Shown: one piece after another, positions 1-8,779 of the stretch
Position numbering within the stretch: position 1 is the stretch's first letter
Layout of the letters: each line of letters opens with the position of its first letter
Assembly (NCBI GenBank): GCA_045226255.1
Contig: JBGVCG010000002.1
Span: 26,349 to 90,348, forward strand
Direction of reading: 5' to 3'
DNA from: UBA1181 sp045226255
Lineage (GTDB): Bacteria > Bacteroidota > Bacteroidia > Bacteroidales > Paludibacteraceae
DNA: 64,000 nucleotides
The notes under the pieces: model-generated
What the model saw: the letters and a program-made list of their open reading frames with translations, nothing else
Database searches by the model: none
Told to the model about the DNA's origin: nothing
Translations under genes and position numbers: made by a program

Positions 1-30
1 TAATCGAGACATAAAATCTCATACGTTATG

Positions 31-62
31 GAAAGGGGATCCTTGCGGGTTCCCTTTCTTGT
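31..62 (+). terminator. Terminator-like hairpin of the gene upstream of the window
   Basis: GAAAGGG (31-37) pairs with CCCTTTC (52-58) and is followed by a short T-rich run. It probably ends a plus-strand gene lying left of the window. The loop is fairly long (about 14 nt), so this is a moderate call. Confidence 0.5.
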
Positions 63-159
63 TTGCATATATATTGTATATTTATTCTGTTTATATTCTT
101 TAGTTTGATATTTATGCAATTTTTTAGTAGAAAAGCATAGAGGTTTAGATTTTTTGTTG

Positions 160-167
160 TACTTTCG
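160..167 (+). promoter_or_regulatory. Candidate -7 box (TACTTTCG) of the acetyl-CoA hydrolase gene
   Basis: TACTTTCG differs at one position from the Bacteroidota -7 consensus TAnnTTTG and lies 54 nt before the ATG at 221. No convincing -33 TTG was found at the ideal distance, so the call rests on the -7 element and position only. Confidence 0.4.
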
Positions 168-220
168 CGCTGTTTTTCAGAAACAAGAGTTAATAACCGA
201 ATAACAAATAGTAAGGTATA

Positions 221-1708
221 ATGGCATTTAACTTTATCACTGCTGAAGAGGCAGCGTCTTACATTAAGAACAATGATGTGATTGGCATCGGTGGTTTCTC
301 ATCGGTGGGTACGGTCAAGGCTGTGACTACCGCTCTCGCAGAGAAGGCGGAGGCGGAGCATGCGAAGGGAAATGAGTTCAAAGTTGGTATGATCACCGGT
401 GGTTCTACGGGTGATCAGATAGATGGAGCCCTCTCTCGTGCGAAGGCAGTGAAGTTCCGTACTCCTTTCCAGTCAAGCAAGTATATGCGTGATGCGATCA
501 ACAAGTGTGAGGTGCAGTATTTCGATATGCACTTGTCCCATGTGGCACAGGATCTCCGTTATGGATTCCTCGGTCCAGTTGATTATGCGTTGATTGAGGC
601 GGCTGACATCACGGACAAGGGCGAAATCGTCTTGACGACTTCCGTAGGTATCACCCCTACGTTGGTGGAGAAGGCTAAGAAGGTCATCATCGAGTTGAAT
701 GCGCATCATCCTGCGAAGATCAATGGTATGCACGATTTGTATGAGCCGGTTAACCCGCCTCACCGTCGTGAGATTCCTATCTATACTCCATCAGACCGTA
801 TCGGTACCGCTACGTTGAAGGTGGATCCTTCCAAGGTGATCGGTGTCGTTAAGACGGACATGAAGGATGGTATCGCTCAGTTCACACCAGTGGATGAGGT
901 GACTGCGAAGATTGGTGAGAATGTAGCTAACTTCTTGTTGAGCGAGCTCCGCAAGGGTATCATCCCGAAAGAGTTCTTGCCGTTGCAGTCTGGTGTCGGA
1001 AACATCGCCAACGCAGTGTTGAGCTCTCTTGGTAACTGCGACGATATCCCTTCGTTCACCATGTTCACCGAGGTGATTCAAAACTCTGTGATCGATTTGA
1101 TGAAGCGTGGACGTATCACGTTCGCCAGCGGTAGTTCCCTGACTTTGTCGGACGATGTGCTGATGGATGTCTATGCGGATTATGATTTCTTCAAGGACAA
1201 GTTGATGCTTCGTCCTCAGGAGCTTACCAATAACCCAGAGTTGGTTCGTCGTATGGGTGTCATCGCCATCAACACGGCGCTTGAGTTGGATATCTTCGGA
1301 AACGTGAACAGTACGAACGTGTTGGGTCAGAAGATGATGAACGGTTTGGGTGGTTCGGCGGATTTCGCTCGTAACGCATTCCTCTCCATCTTCACTTGCC
1401 CTTCAGTCGCTAAGGGTGGTGTGATTTCCGCTATCGTGCCGATGGCGAGCCACATCGATAGCTCCGAGCACTCCGTGAAGGTGATCGTCACCGAGCAGGG
1501 TGTCGCTGACTTGCGTGCGAAGTCTCCATTGCAAAAGGCAGAAGCAATCATCGAGAATTGTGTTCACCCAGACTACAAAGAGTTGCTGTGGGATTACCTC
1601 AAATTGGCAGCTGGCAAGTGCCACACGCCAATGACGCTCTCTAAGGCGTTGAGGATGCATATCGCCTTCGAGGAGACGGGCGACATGCGTAATACCAAGT
1701 GGGATTGA
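221..1708 (+). CDS. Acetyl-CoA hydrolase/transferase family protein (succinyl-CoA:acetate CoA-transferase type)
   Basis: The 495-residue protein fits the class I CoA-transferase family that includes acetyl-CoA hydrolase and succinyl-CoA:acetate CoA-transferase. The family moves CoA between acyl groups in the cytosol; in anaerobic Bacteroidales such enzymes serve acetate, succinate or propionate formation. An N-terminal glycine-rich CoA-transferase signature (GIGGFSSVGT, residues about 22-31) is visible. A Glu at about 284 in MFTEVIQ is the likely catalytic glutamate that forms the CoA thioester, and TEQGVADLR follows near 427-435. Length is normal and the ATG is preceded by a plausible promoter. 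It appears monocistronic: the next gene is 138 nt away with its own candidate promoter. The exact acyl substrate cannot be read from sequence. Confidence 0.9.
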   Translation: MAFNFITAEEAASYIKNNDVIGIGGFSSVGTVKAVTTALAEKAEAEHAKGNEFKVGMITGGSTGDQIDGALSRAKAVKFRTPFQSSKYMRDAINKCEVQYFDMHLSHVAQDLRYGFLGPVDYALIEAADITDKGEIVLTTSVGITPTLVEKAKKVIIELNAHHPAKINGMHDLYEPVNPPHRREIPIYTPSDRIGTATLKVDPSKVIGVVKTDMKDGIAQFTPVDEVTAKIGENVANFLLSELRKGIIPKEFLPLQSGVGNIANAVLSSLGNCDDIPSFTMFTEVIQNSVIDLMKRGRITFASGSSLTLSDDVLMDVYADYDFFKDKLMLRPQELTNNPELVRRMGVIAINTALELDIFGNVNSTNVLGQKMMNGLGGSADFARNAFLSIFTCPSVAKGGVISAIVPMASHIDSSEHSVKVIVTEQGVADLRAKSPLQKAEAIIENCVHPDYKELLWDYLKLAAGKCHTPMTLSKALRMHIAFEETGDMRNTKWD

Positions 1709-1740
1709 TAGTTGTTGTCTTTTTTGTTGAAATATTTTTG

Positions 1741-1748
1741 TAACTTCG
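1741..1748 (+). promoter_or_regulatory. Candidate -7 box (TAACTTCG) of the B-repeat protein gene
   Basis: TAACTTCG resembles TAnnTTTG with one mismatch and lies in the 138-nt gap before the gene starting at 1847. The same variant sequence occurs at 29062-29069 before the DEAD-box helicase gene, which supports its being a used promoter variant. Confidence 0.4.
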
Positions 1749-1846
1749 CGACATCGTAGTGTCTCGAAGCACAAACGAAAGGGATGCTATGGTAACATGG
1801 CGTCTCTTTTGTTTTTATAACGTATTACTTGATAAGATTGAAATAT

Positions 1847-4800
1847 ATGAGGAAATTATTTTTTCTATTCGCCTTTTTCTCCCTTTTCGTGCAAGCGTAT
1901 TTGCCTGCGCAGGTGCGGGTCCCCTTTACGATGGATTCGAACACCTTCTATGGTGAGTATGTGACGACGGGAGGCAAGTATAACTACGAGTGGACGGACG
2001 GCCAGATCAGAATGTGGTCGGGAGGCATACTCGAGTCCGGCTGCGGGTTCTGTTGGGACGACCGTTATTTCACTGTGGAAATATCGGGGGTGCCGGATAT
2101 TGTCAGTTTCTCCACCTCAGCCTCCGCTTTGGCCACTGCCTTAGGCGGAACCGATTGGAAACTGGAGGAGAGTGCGGATGGCAATTCGTGGCATACGCTC
2201 TGGACCAGTTCGAGCCATGACAACAACGTCTCTGAACGTTTGGGAACAAACACGAGATATGTCCGTTTGCATTATGGATTCAATTATTCCGGCTATGTGA
2301 AGAACTTCTCCATCTCTGCTCGTCATTATGTGACATTTCAGGCGGATGGCGAGACGCTTGGCGTGTTTGGTCCTTTCGGGAAGGATGAGTCGCTAGGAAC
2401 GATTGAGGCACCGACGCCAGAGAAGGCATGCTATGATTTCGTAGGGTGGGATAGGAGCTTGCCTGCAAAAATGGGAAGCGAGGACATTGTCCTGAATGCC
2501 TTGTTTGAGGCGAAGGAATATAGTGCCACGGTACGTTACTCCAATGAGGCGGAGAATATAGCCTTGGCGGATTCCGTGATTTCTTTCAAGTGCGGTTCCG
2601 CTATCACCGTCGGTGGGGCTACCGTGGAAGGCTTCACGTTTGAGGGATGGTTGCCAGAACTGCCTTCCGTCGGATCGCCCGAGATGGACGGACAGACCTA
2701 TGTGGCGCAGTGGGCACGTAATGTATACAAACTGAATTATGTCGACGGAGAAGACTCCTCTTCCGTCAGCATTGAGTATGGTGCCGCTATTCCGGAGACG
2801 ACAGTGCCTGAAAAGGAGGGCTATACCTTCGTTCAATGGATCCCTGCCGTGCCGGAGAGGATGCCTTCCCATGATGTGACCGTCTCTGCGGAATGGAGGC
2901 TGAACAAGCATTTGCTCACTGTGCATTTGATGGAAGATAGTGTGTTGACGGACTCGTTGGACTATGGGGCTGCACTCGTCCTGCCTATCCCTTCTCGTCG
3001 TGGCTACTCGTTCGATGGGTGGGGAGAATTGCCGGAGGCCATGCCAGACCATGCTGTGGAGGTGTGGGCGCAATGGATTCAGAACGAATATCGTTTCTCT
3101 GCCATTGTGGAGGGCGACACGCTCTTTGCCACAAGTTATCACATGGGCGATGCCATTCAACTTCCCGACACGTTTAGCGTCTACGGGTATTCCATCGTCG
3201 GATGGGAGCCTTCCCTGCCTGCGGTCATGCCAGACTCCGATTGGTCGGTCAGTGCTATTCTGAAGGCCAATAGCCATTGGCTTACGGTCCGTGTGGATTC
3301 CGTGGTGACCTACTCCGAGCAGGTTGATTTTGCTACTCCGATAGATATGAATCTTTTGGCACCTGCGGATTCCGCAGGGGTGGCCTTCGAGTGGATTTCG
3401 GAGCCGATCGTTTCGATGCCGGATAGCGATGTCGTTTTGTTAGGCAAGTATGTCAACCAGAAATATCCGTTGAGAATCTATGACGACGAACTCGTTTGGG
3501 TGGATACGCTCTGTTCGTACGATGATTCTTTGGTTCTTCGTGTACCAGAGAAACGAGGCCATCATTTGACCAACTGGGAAGATGTGCCTTCCATCATGCC
3601 GGCCAGCCCGGTGGAGGTGCGCCTGGTGTGGGAGAAGAACACGTATGCGATCGCCTTGGAGGTAGACGGCGGTATCCTATGGTCGGATTCGGTGGCTTTT
3701 GCCGATACCATCGTTTATCCAATATTCCCTGACAGCATAGGCTATCGTTTGTATTGGGCGGCTGAGTTGCCGGTTGTGATGTCCGATTCAGACGTGGTAG
3801 TCCATGGATACTGGGACGAGTACAAATGGTTGTGTCGCCTGGTGGACCGTGATACTGTATTGCTTTCGGGCTATTATCGTCCGGGGGATACGATTACAGG
3901 CGTGGTGGAACCTGTTAGGGAAGGGTATACCTTCGGCGGATGGTTGCCGGAGATCCCTGTGTTGATGCCAGACTCGGACTTCCGTGCGGTGGCCCTGTGG
4001 GAAAGAAACACCTATCCGTTCCGCGTCTACTTGGAAGAGGAGACAATAATCGATACGGTTTATTATTACGGTGATACGATTGTGGCGCCGCACATCTCTG
4101 ATAGGGTAGGGTACACGTTGATTCAGGACACCTGTCCGGTTCGTATGCCGGCGCATTCGGTGGAGCTTAGCTACGCATGGAGTGTGAACCATTACCGTCT
4201 GGTATTGAAGGACGGAGAAGAGGTACTGCTTGATTCATTGTATGCCTATGGAGCCCAGTTGCCTGACAGTACACTTACCCGCACGGGTTATACCTTTGCA
4301 GGGTGGCAACCCGAACTGCCTGAGGCCATGCCAGACTCGGACATAGTTTCCGTTGCGATGTGGAACATAAACCATTACAAGTTGTTTATGCTGGTGGATG
4401 GGGACACTACGGAGGTTCCGTATGCCTATGACGATGCAGTCATCACATTGGATGTGCAGGAGAAGACGGGCTATCGTTTCGATTGGTTGGATTCCTTCCC
4501 GACCCGTATGCCAGCGGAGGATGTTACGGTCCGTGGACACTTTTCCCCGTTGAGTTATCCGTTCGTTGTGGTGGTGGATGGAGACACGCTGGTGTCGAAG
4601 GCCTATCTTTTCGGCGAACGTGTGGAGACTCTGGTTGAGCCTGAGAAAGAAGGCTATTCCTTCGCCGGATGGGGAGATAGTGTACCCGTCAATATGCCGG
4701 CGCATCCGTTGCATTTGGAGGCAGTGTGGAAAGTGAACCGTTACCAGCTGCAACTATTGGACATGGACTCTATCGCATTAGACACATCGATTGCCTTTGG

Positions 4801-5347
4801 TGCGCAAGTGCCACTCTTCCCGACGCTTCAAAGGGAGGGTTACACCTTTAAGGGATGGGATGATTCCCTGAACACTATGCCTTCCAGAGACGTGGAAATC
4901 AATGCTGTATGGAATACAAACCGCTATTGCGTCACTTTGATGATTGTTTCGGCATCGACCATGAAGATGCTGGAGTTGCCAAGAAAAGTGATGTTTGATT
5001 ACGGGGAACCCATTGCGTTTGATGATTTTGAGCAAGATGTATACCGATTCGTCAAGTGGAACAATGAGTGTCCGGAGACCATGCCAGCTAAGAATTTCGC
5101 GTTGATAGCCTTGGTGGAAGAACTGAATCAGGTAGGTGTTTCTTCAGGGAAGGCAGAAGAACTATCGCTTTATGTGAAAGATGGGAAAATTCACCTTCCT
5201 GGTTGTGAAAAAGGCGATATTGTGAGCCTCTATGATATGTTAGGCAAATTGATATACCGAGGTGTTTCGCCAGACGTCGAAGTCTCTGTTCCAGGAGTCT
5301 ATCTGTTAAAAACCAAGGAATTGAATTTGAAAGTCATTGTGAAATAA
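1847..5347 (+). CDS. Large secreted InlB B-repeat (Listeria-Bacteroides repeat) surface protein
   Basis: The protein has 1166 residues from the ATG at 1847. A longer reading frame begins at a TTG at 1829, but the ATG places a typical signal peptide (MRKLFFLFAFFSLF) at the very N-terminus. Residues about 20-160 form a region resembling a discoidin-like beta-sandwich. Then come about 15 diverged repeats of roughly 65-70 residues, each with a GYxFxGW core followed by a LPxxMPDSD-like segment, as in InlB B-repeats (Flg_new). The last 60 residues (VSLYDMLGKLIY, then VPGVYLLK) resemble the C-terminal sorting/beta domain of Bacteroidota secreted proteins. It is expected at or outside the outer membrane; an adhesive role is inferred from the family. 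It ends at a strong terminator. Confidence 0.85.
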   Translation: MRKLFFLFAFFSLFVQAYLPAQVRVPFTMDSNTFYGEYVTTGGKYNYEWTDGQIRMWSGGILESGCGFCWDDRYFTVEISGVPDIVSFSTSASALATALGGTDWKLEESADGNSWHTLWTSSSHDNNVSERLGTNTRYVRLHYGFNYSGYVKNFSISARHYVTFQADGETLGVFGPFGKDESLGTIEAPTPEKACYDFVGWDRSLPAKMGSEDIVLNALFEAKEYSATVRYSNEAENIALADSVISFKCGSAITVGGATVEGFTFEGWLPELPSVGSPEMDGQTYVAQWARNVYKLNYVDGEDSSSVSIEYGAAIPETTVPEKEGYTFVQWIPAVPERMPSHDVTVSAEWRLNKHLLTVHLMEDSVLTDSLDYGAALVLPIPSRRGYSFDGWGELPEAMPDHAVEVWAQWIQNEYRFSAIVEGDTLFATSYHMGDAIQLPDTFSVYGYSIVGWEPSLPAVMPDSDWSVSAILKANSHWLTVRVDSVVTYSEQVDFATPIDMNLLAPADSAGVAFEWISEPIVSMPDSDVVLLGKYVNQKYPLRIYDDELVWVDTLCSYDDSLVLRVPEKRGHHLTNWEDVPSIMPASPVEVRLVWEKNTYAIALEVDGGILWSDSVAFADTIVYPIFPDSIGYRLYWAAELPVVMSDSDVVVHGYWDEYKWLCRLVDRDTVLLSGYYRPGDTITGVVEPVREGYTFGGWLPEIPVLMPDSDFRAVALWERNTYPFRVYLEEETIIDTVYYYGDTIVAPHISDRVGYTLIQDTCPVRMPAHSVELSYAWSVNHYRLVLKDGEEVLLDSLYAYGAQLPDSTLTRTGYTFAGWQPELPEAMPDSDIVSVAMWNINHYKLFMLVDGDTTEVPYAYDDAVITLDVQEKTGYRFDWLDSFPTRMPAEDVTVRGHFSPLSYPFVVVVDGDTLVSKAYLFGERVETLVEPEKEGYSFAGWGDSVPVNMPAHPLHLEAVWKVNRYQLQLLDMDSIALDTSIAFGAQVPLFPTLQREGYTFKGWDDSLNTMPSRDVEINAVWNTNRYCVTLMIVSASTMKMLELPRKVMFDYGEPIAFDDFEQDVYRFVKWNNECPETMPAKNFALIALVEELNQVGVSSGKAEELSLYVKDGKIHLPGCEKGDIVSLYDMLGKLIYRGVSPDVEVSVPGVYLLKTKELNLKVIVK

Positions 5348-5367
5348 GAAGATAAGGGAAAGAATAG

Positions 5368-5405
5368 GAAGACCCGCAATATTTGTTGCGGGTCTTCTTT
5401 TTTTG
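5368..5405 (+). terminator. Strong intrinsic terminator after the B-repeat protein gene
   Basis: A perfect 12-bp stem, GAAGACCCGCAA (5368-5379) with TTGCGGGTCTTC (5386-5397), has a 6-nt loop and is followed by an uninterrupted T run. It separates the B-repeat gene from the SusC operon. Confidence 0.93.
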
Positions 5406-5486
5406 TTGAAGGAAATGCGCAGTTCGATGAAAAAATCTTTTTAGACTTTTTTGCAAAAAAAAGTGCTAAATAACGATATTTAACTT

Positions 5487-5494
5487 ATATTTGC
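5487..5494 (+). promoter_or_regulatory. -7 promoter element (TATATTTG) of the SusC-SusD operon
   Basis: The sequence matches the Bacteroidota TAnnTTTG consensus exactly. It predicts transcription starting near 5500, which excludes the TTG at 5491 as a start codon and supports the ATG at 5566. No clear TTG is visible at -33. Confidence 0.7.
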
Positions 5495-5565
5495 GTTGCT
5501 TTATGTTTAATGTGAATAATTCTAAGAATATTTCAATTTGTATTAATAATAGTTATTTAAAAAAG

Positions 5566-8500
5566 ATGAGAAAGATTTTATTGTCTTTAACGTTGCTCTG
5601 CACGGCGGGGGGACTTATGGGACGTGACATCACAGGTGTTGTCAAGGACTCAGAAGGACCAGTGCCAGGAGCTGACGTTGTAGTTCAGGGGTCTGATACG
5701 AATTATGAGACCACTGATGAAAACGGAGAGTTTACCATTTCCGTGGAGACCGGTGATGTTTTGGAGATCTCTTCTATGGGATATGTGACCAAAACAGTGA
5801 AAATTGATTCCAAGAGCAAGTATGAAATCAAACTAGCTCAGGCAACCCAGGAGTTGAAAGAGGTGACTGTGACGGGAGACTATGGAAAACAGAAGAAGGA
5901 GGATTTGACGGGTTCTACCTCTCAAGTCGACGGAGCAAAATTGACAAGTGCGCCAACCCCTTCTGTTGAGAATGCATTGGCAGGTAAGGTCTCCGGTTTG
6001 CGTGTGTCTGCAAGTTCTGGTCAGCCAGGTCAGGCATCTACCGTCCAGATTCGTGGTTTAGGTTCTTTGACTGGTAGCAACGAACCATTGTATGTCGTTG
6101 ATGGTATGCCAATCAACGGTGGAGGTAAGACTGCAGCTAACGACAACCCGTTGGCGTCAATCAACCAGAATGATATCCTCTCGATCGATGTCTTGAAGGA
6201 TGCATCTGCGACGGCCATCTATGGTGCACGTGCTGCGAATGGTGTCGTGATGATCACGACCAAGAGAGGTAAGAACACTAAGGAAGAGAATCAAGAGAGT
6301 TCCTCTATTTCATATGCAGGACAATTCTCTGTTGCTTCTATCACGGACAAGTTGGATTTGATGAACTTGCAAGAGTTCGCATCCTACTACACCGATCCTT
6401 ATGTGGCTGCCGCTTATAACCAAACAGTAGACAAGGAGTTGGTTGCGCTCGCAAGATATGGCGGTCAGGGTACTGACTGGCAGGATGAAATATTCCGCAC
6501 AGCGATCAGCCATAGCCACCAAGTATCTTTGACTGGTGGTACGGACAAGACACAATATGCTTTGTCATTGGGTTACATGAATCAGGACGGTATCCTCGTT
6601 AATACGGACTTCGAGCGTTTCAACTCTCGTTTGAACCTCGAGAACCAAGTTAAGTCTTGGTTGAGAGTTGGTCTTAACATGGCATACACCCACATGACTC
6701 AGACCAAGCAAAGTGGTTTCGATTTCCCTGATGACAACAAGTTGTCTGGTATCGGTGCTGGTGCAGCGAACGAGGAGGCTGTTTACGTACAGTCTTTGAT
6801 CTCTAGCCCTGCTACTTCTCCAGTGGATTTCAATGGTGAGTATACCGACTTGGGATCTGACGATCAGGAAATCAAGATCAACCCACTTCGTGAGGCGAAC
6901 TATTCCCCAATCTTCTTGAAGAAGAACAACGTAACGGGTCAAACGTTCCTCGCTATTAACCTTACGAAGGATTTGAACTGGCGTAATACATTCGGTATCG
7001 ATTACTCCGCTTCTGGTGAGAGCCGCTATCGTCCAGCTGAGGGCGTAGGTGAGTCTAACCAACAGGAGTTCATCAACCGTGAGAACATGTACTACCGTTT
7101 CTGTTCTACATTGAACTATGTATTGCCACAACCAAAAGAGAGCAAGCACAAGATGAATGCTTTGTTGGGTTACGAGGCATGGAAGGCTATGTGGGAAGGT
7201 ATCTCTACCCGCAAGAGCAATTACTTGGACAACTATAAGTTTGTCGACAAGAAATATCAGAACGCTAACTTGGGAGACAAGGAAGGTCTTATCTCTGGTT
7301 ATAAGGGAGAGCAATCCATGATGTCCGTGTTCGCTCGTGTGAACTACACATTTAACAGACGTTACTTGGTTACTGCTACGGGTCGTTTCGATGGTTCATC
7401 TACTTTGGCTCCTGAAAACCGTTGGGGATTCTTCCCATCTTTCTCTTTGGCATGGAATGCTGACCAAGAGCTCTTCATGAAGAAGATCACTGCAAAGAAG
7501 AAGATCACCCAATTGAAGCTCCGTGCTGGTTGGGGTCAGACCGGTAACGCTGGTAACAACATGGGTTACATCGGTTCTTATAAGTCAGTGAACACCCAAT
7601 ATGGTATGGGTAAGGTATATGGTACATGGTTGAACCCAGACTTGATTTGGGAAACCAACTGGCAAATCAACGCCGGTCTTGATGCAAGTTTCTTCAAGAA
7701 CAGACTTAACCTTACATTCGATGCCTTCTACAAGCAAAACAACGATTTGATCGTGAAGGCTGAGCCAGGTCCATCATTGGCAAGTACCGCTAACTCTTAC
7801 TTGTATACGCAAGTTCCTGATATCAACGCAGGTTCCATCAAGAACGTCGGTTTTGATGTAACTCTCACTTCCACTAATATTCAGAAGGAATTGGGTGGTA
7901 AGGATTTCACCTGGAACACTGACGTGAACTTCTCATTCGTACGTAACGAGGTTGTTAAGTTGCAGAGCGATTCTGCAGTGTTGGAGGGTAAGCAATCATT
8001 TAAGACCGCTACTCGTACTTATTGCGTCAGCCGTGTAGGTCACGCACCTGGTTTGTTCTGGGGATTCAAGACGAACGGTTTGATCCAAAACACTGATCAA
8101 TTGAAGGCTGTGAAACAACGTCCAGATGCAACTGATGTAGGTGATTTCGATTTTGTTGATATCAACTCTGATGGTGCAATCAACGAGGCCGATAAGACAT
8201 ACATCGGTGATCCTAACCCAGACTTCACATTCGGTCTTGGTAACACCCTCAACTGGGGTCCTTGGTCATTGAACATCTTCTTGACTGGTTCTTACGGAAA
8301 CGATGTCTATAACTTGCTCCGCTCTAAGTTGGAGGGTATGGACCGTGGAGGAATCAACCAATTGAAGACTGTCCTCAATTGCGCTCGTGTAGAGACTACT
8401 GTTAAAGACGGAGAAGAGTACAAGTATATCTCTAATTCTTCTACGAATATCCCACGTCCTAACTCAGTTGCTGAGGGACGTAACGTTGCGAATGTCGTTT

Positions 8501-8760
8501 CTGACCGTTACGTAGAGGATGCTTCGTATATCCGTATCCAATCAATCGGTCTTTCTTATGCCGTTCCTTTCGAGACTGTGAAGAAGATCGGTTTGAACAA
8601 CATGAGAGTTTCATTTAATGTTCAGAACGTGGCTACATTCACGAAGTATTCAGGCTTGAACCCTGAGGTTCCTAATGTGAGTGCAATTAATCAAGGTGTT
8701 GACACTGGTAGCTATCCATTGTCTAGATCTTACGTTGTTGGTTTAAATTTTGATTTCTAA
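5566..8760 (+). CDS. SusC/RagA-family TonB-linked outer-membrane transporter
   Basis: The product has 1064 residues from the ATG at 5566. The frame extends upstream to a TTG inside the promoter, which I reject. It has a signal peptide, then a carboxypeptidase-regulatory-like domain (residues about 22-90, DITGVVKDSEGPVPGA...). A TonB-dependent plug follows, with the SusC signature RGLGSLTGSNEPLYVVDG at about 160-180. The C-terminal two thirds are a 22-strand-type barrel rich in alternating aromatic residues, ending in F-D-F as outer-membrane barrels do. It imports oligosaccharides or peptides bound by its SusD partner, driven by TonB. The gene is first in a three-gene operon with 19-nt spacers. 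The substrate cannot be inferred because no glycosidase, sulfatase, sensor or anti-sigma gene lies nearby. Confidence 0.95.
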   Translation: MRKILLSLTLLCTAGGLMGRDITGVVKDSEGPVPGADVVVQGSDTNYETTDENGEFTISVETGDVLEISSMGYVTKTVKIDSKSKYEIKLAQATQELKEVTVTGDYGKQKKEDLTGSTSQVDGAKLTSAPTPSVENALAGKVSGLRVSASSGQPGQASTVQIRGLGSLTGSNEPLYVVDGMPINGGGKTAANDNPLASINQNDILSIDVLKDASATAIYGARAANGVVMITTKRGKNTKEENQESSSISYAGQFSVASITDKLDLMNLQEFASYYTDPYVAAAYNQTVDKELVALARYGGQGTDWQDEIFRTAISHSHQVSLTGGTDKTQYALSLGYMNQDGILVNTDFERFNSRLNLENQVKSWLRVGLNMAYTHMTQTKQSGFDFPDDNKLSGIGAGAANEEAVYVQSLISSPATSPVDFNGEYTDLGSDDQEIKINPLREANYSPIFLKKNNVTGQTFLAINLTKDLNWRNTFGIDYSASGESRYRPAEGVGESNQQEFINRENMYYRFCSTLNYVLPQPKESKHKMNALLGYEAWKAMWEGISTRKSNYLDNYKFVDKKYQNANLGDKEGLISGYKGEQSMMSVFARVNYTFNRRYLVTATGRFDGSSTLAPENRWGFFPSFSLAWNADQELFMKKITAKKKITQLKLRAGWGQTGNAGNNMGYIGSYKSVNTQYGMGKVYGTWLNPDLIWETNWQINAGLDASFFKNRLNLTFDAFYKQNNDLIVKAEPGPSLASTANSYLYTQVPDINAGSIKNVGFDVTLTSTNIQKELGGKDFTWNTDVNFSFVRNEVVKLQSDSAVLEGKQSFKTATRTYCVSRVGHAPGLFWGFKTNGLIQNTDQLKAVKQRPDATDVGDFDFVDINSDGAINEADKTYIGDPNPDFTFGLGNTLNWGPWSLNIFLTGSYGNDVYNLLRSKLEGMDRGGINQLKTVLNCARVETTVKDGEEYKYISNSSTNIPRPNSVAEGRNVANVVSDRYVEDASYIRIQSIGLSYAVPFETVKKIGLNNMRVSFNVQNVATFTKYSGLNPEVPNVSAINQGVDTGSYPLSRSYVVGLNFDF

Positions 8761-8779
8761 TTAATAAGGAAATAGCAGT

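Noticed and set aside
5491..5565. TTG start upstream of the SusC gene
   Set aside because: It lies within the -7 promoter element; the ATG at 5566 begins the signal peptide.
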